Below, piece after piece: positions 9,118 to 10,302 of a stretch of 10,302 nt of DNA (position 1 is its first letter; the number at the start of each line of letters is the position of its first letter). The DNA comes from Accumulibacter sp. (GTDB lineage: Bacteria; Pseudomonadota; Gammaproteobacteria; Burkholderiales; Rhodocyclaceae), in contig DPSD01000600.1 of the NCBI GenBank assembly GCA_003538495.1, positions 11,091 to 21,392 of the forward strand, in the 5' to 3' direction. The notes beneath the pieces were generated by a model that was not told where the DNA came from, made no database searches, and saw only the letters and a program-made list of their open reading frames with translations. Made by a program: the position numbers and the translations under genes.

Positions 9118-9956
9118 GCCGGCAGCGAGAAGCCGTAGCGCTCGAAGACCGCGCGTGCCGCCGGTTGCTGCAGGTAGTCGTAGAAACGGCTGGCGTCCTC
9201 GCCGGCCCGGCGGGTCAGGGCCATGCGCTGGCGCAAGGGCGGGTGCCAGCTTTCGGGGATCAGCGCCGCGACGCCGAGGCTGGCCAGTTCCGGTGCCTTG
9301 ACCAGCGACCAGGCGACGATGCCGCCCTGTGCCGAACCGCTAAGCGCGAACTGCGCTGCCTGGGCGACGTTTTCGCCGAGCACCAGCTTGCCCTGCAAGG
9401 ACTGCCAGAGTCCCGCGTGTTCGAGGGCGGCGCGCGCCGCCCGCCCGTAGGGCGCATGCTGCGGGTTGGCGATGGCCAGTCGCTGCAGGCGCCCATCGGC
9501 GAGCGCCGCGGCCAGTCCCAGCAGCTGGCCATCGACCGCCAGCGGCGAGCCGTGCCGCGCCAGCAGCGCGATGCGCCCGATCGCGTACAGCCGGCCCTGG
9601 TCGCGCAGCAGTCCCTGTTCGGCGAGCCGGAAGATGTACTCCTCGTCGGCCGACATGAACAGGTCGAAAGGGGCGCCCTGCGGGATCTGGCGGGCGAAGT
9701 TGCCCGACGATCCGAAGGCGAGAACGACCTTCCTGCCGGTCTCCTTCTCGTAGCCGGCGACGATCGCGCCAAGCGCGAACTTGAGGTCGGCGGCGGCGGC
9801 GACGCTGGTCGCCCGGACATCGGCGACGACCGCGAACAAGCCGAAAAGAAACAAGCAAACGGAATCGCGGCAGCAGCGCAGCGCGTGGCGCCGAGTCTGG
9901 CGAGCGCGTTCGGTGAGGCAATCCGTGCGAAGTGAGCGCAGGCAAGGATCGTTCAT
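9111..9956 (-). CDS. modA: Periplasmic molybdate-binding protein ModA
   Basis: This 281-residue substrate-binding protein captures molybdate (or tungstate) in the periplasm for ModBC. After an export signal the mature part opens with the family block AAAADLKFAL. It continues with GSSGNFARQI, then GAPFDLFMSADEEY, and later HAPYGRAARAALE. These are the anion-binding and fold-defining blocks of ModA-like proteins. The hydrophobic core of the signal is at about 33-45, with likely cleavage after VRA (residue 49). The preceding n-region is unusually long, with many Arg and Cys residues. I found no ATG or GTG between residue 1 and the core, so the start at 9956 stands. That ATG overlaps the upstream methyltransferase stop (ATGA 9956-9953), and AGGA lies only 3 nt before it, a poorly spaced ribosome binding site. 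Confidence 0.9.
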   Translation of the reverse strand: MNDPCLRSLRTDCLTERARQTRRHALRCCRDSVCLFLFGLFAVVADVRATSVAAAADLKFALGAIVAGYEKETGRKVVLAFGSSGNFARQIPQGAPFDLFMSADEEYIFRLAEQGLLRDQGRLYAIGRIALLARHGSPLAVDGQLLGLAAALADGRLQRLAIANPQHAPYGRAARAALEHAGLWQSLQGKLVLGENVAQAAQFALSGSAQGGIVAWSLVKAPELASLGVAALIPESWHPPLRQRMALTRRAGEDASRFYDYLQQPAARAVFERYGFSLPAR

Positions 9957-10302
9957 TCGTCCTGGAGAAACAAGTCAGGCTGCGAATGCTTGGCGCAGGT
10001 TGGCCAGGTGGGCGAATACTGGTCCGCCTGATCGCCCCAAGTCGTCCACCCGGCGCGTGATCCGCGTGCGAACAGTTCGATGCGCGGTCCAGGGCTGCAC
10101 GACTCGATCAACGCGTATTGCTCATCGGGCTTGCGCGAGTGTTCGCGCTTCATCGAGCGAATGATGTTGACCTGCCTTCGCCCCGGAGCCAGCGTGCGCG
10201 CGTGTTTGCCGCGTACGCCAAAGAGGATGATCTCGGTGGTATTGCGAAAGTAGAAGCCGACGCCGCGACCGTCAGGGCCACCGTCCTTGCGCACCTTGTG
10301 CC
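9953..10302 (-). CDS. MT-A70 family adenine-N6 methyltransferase, C-terminal part (5' end outside the window)
   Basis: The frame is open to the right edge, so only the last 115 or so residues are present. They match the C-terminal half of bacterial and phage MT-A70 (METTL3/Ime4-like) methyltransferases: GVGFYFRNTTEIILFGVRG, then TLAPGRRQ, KREHSRKPDEQY, SPGPRIELFARG and GWTTWGDQAD. In this family ELFAR-type residues belong to the S-adenosylmethionine site. The catalytic DPPW motif would lie upstream and cannot be checked. The final 22 residues (PTCAKHSQPDLFLQDE end) look like a poorly conserved tail. The expected activity is adenine-N6 methylation of DNA, acting as an orphan or phage-derived modification enzyme. 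Its stop overlaps the modA start by ATGA, an unexpected pairing. Confidence 0.87.
   Translation of the reverse strand, partial: HKVRKDGGPDGRGVGFYFRNTTEIILFGVRGKHARTLAPGRRQVNIIRSMKREHSRKPDEQYALIESCSPGPRIELFARGSRAGWTTWGDQADQYSPTWPTCAKHSQPDLFLQDE

Larger units (their letters stand above)
6634..10302 (-). other. Predicted co-transcribed unit: MT-A70 methyltransferase-modA-modB-modC-lutC
   Basis: All five genes lie on the minus strand with no room for internal promoters. The junctions are ATGA overlaps at 9953-9956, 8441-8444 and 7302-7305, and a 4-nt gap at 9107-9110. A ModE-type operator upstream of modA, if any, would have to sit inside or before the methyltransferase gene. Co-transcription is inferred from spacing only. 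Confidence 0.7.

Noticed and set aside
7302..9956. Sulfate or phosphate importer instead of molybdate
   Set aside because: ModA block motifs, the GETRTIAIAIYD stretch in the permease and the TOBE/Mop-type tail of the ATPase all point to ModABC; tungstate remains possible.

Overview
The window is GC-rich bacterial DNA from a Gram-negative organism, most likely a betaproteobacterium of the Rhodocyclales (Accumulibacter/Dechloromonas/Propionivibrio-like). This rests on base composition, on the repeat style and ANWQ-type C-terminus of the secreted RTX protein, and on the style of the mod, lut and MT-A70 proteins. The genus is inference only; there is no rRNA or other phylogenetic marker here.

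Left half, + strand (1-6368): a type I secretion locus. It opens inside a very large RTX-type calcium-binding protein whose N-terminus lies left of the window. The visible 880 residues are nine tandem repeats of 80-90 residues plus a C-terminal cap with the secretion signal. A 113-bp gap with a hairpin separates it from a HlyB-type ABC exporter with an inactive C39-like domain. The exporter overlaps a HlyD-type membrane fusion protein by an ATGA. These three genes fit a substrate, inner-membrane exporter and periplasmic adaptor. No TolC-type outer-membrane gene is present, so it must lie elsewhere.

Middle (6369-6633): a convergent intergenic region, partly lower in GC. It holds an 8-bp hairpin, a 9-bp inverted repeat with a 30-nt spacer, a short tandem repeat, and a 54-codon minus-strand ORF with a perfect AGGAGG ribosome binding site.

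Right half, - strand (6634-10302): a tightly coupled gene string, read right to left. It runs from the C-terminal part of an MT-A70-family adenine methyltransferase to modA, modB, modC (molybdate ABC importer) and lutC (LUD-domain lactate-utilisation protein). Three of the four junctions are ATGA stop/start overlaps; the fourth (modA-modB) has a 4-nt gap with a strong ribosome binding site across the modA stop. The mod genes are ordinary, but their translational coupling to a DNA/RNA methyltransferase upstream and to an orphan lutC downstream is not. There is no intergenic space for a ModE-type operator in front of modA.

The points most worth a second look are the MT-A70-modABC-lutC coupling, the higher-order (726-bp) duplication inside the RTX array, and the small ORF and inverted repeat between the two operons. 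I did not find a clearly new defence or mobile system; what is unusual here is mainly gene arrangement.
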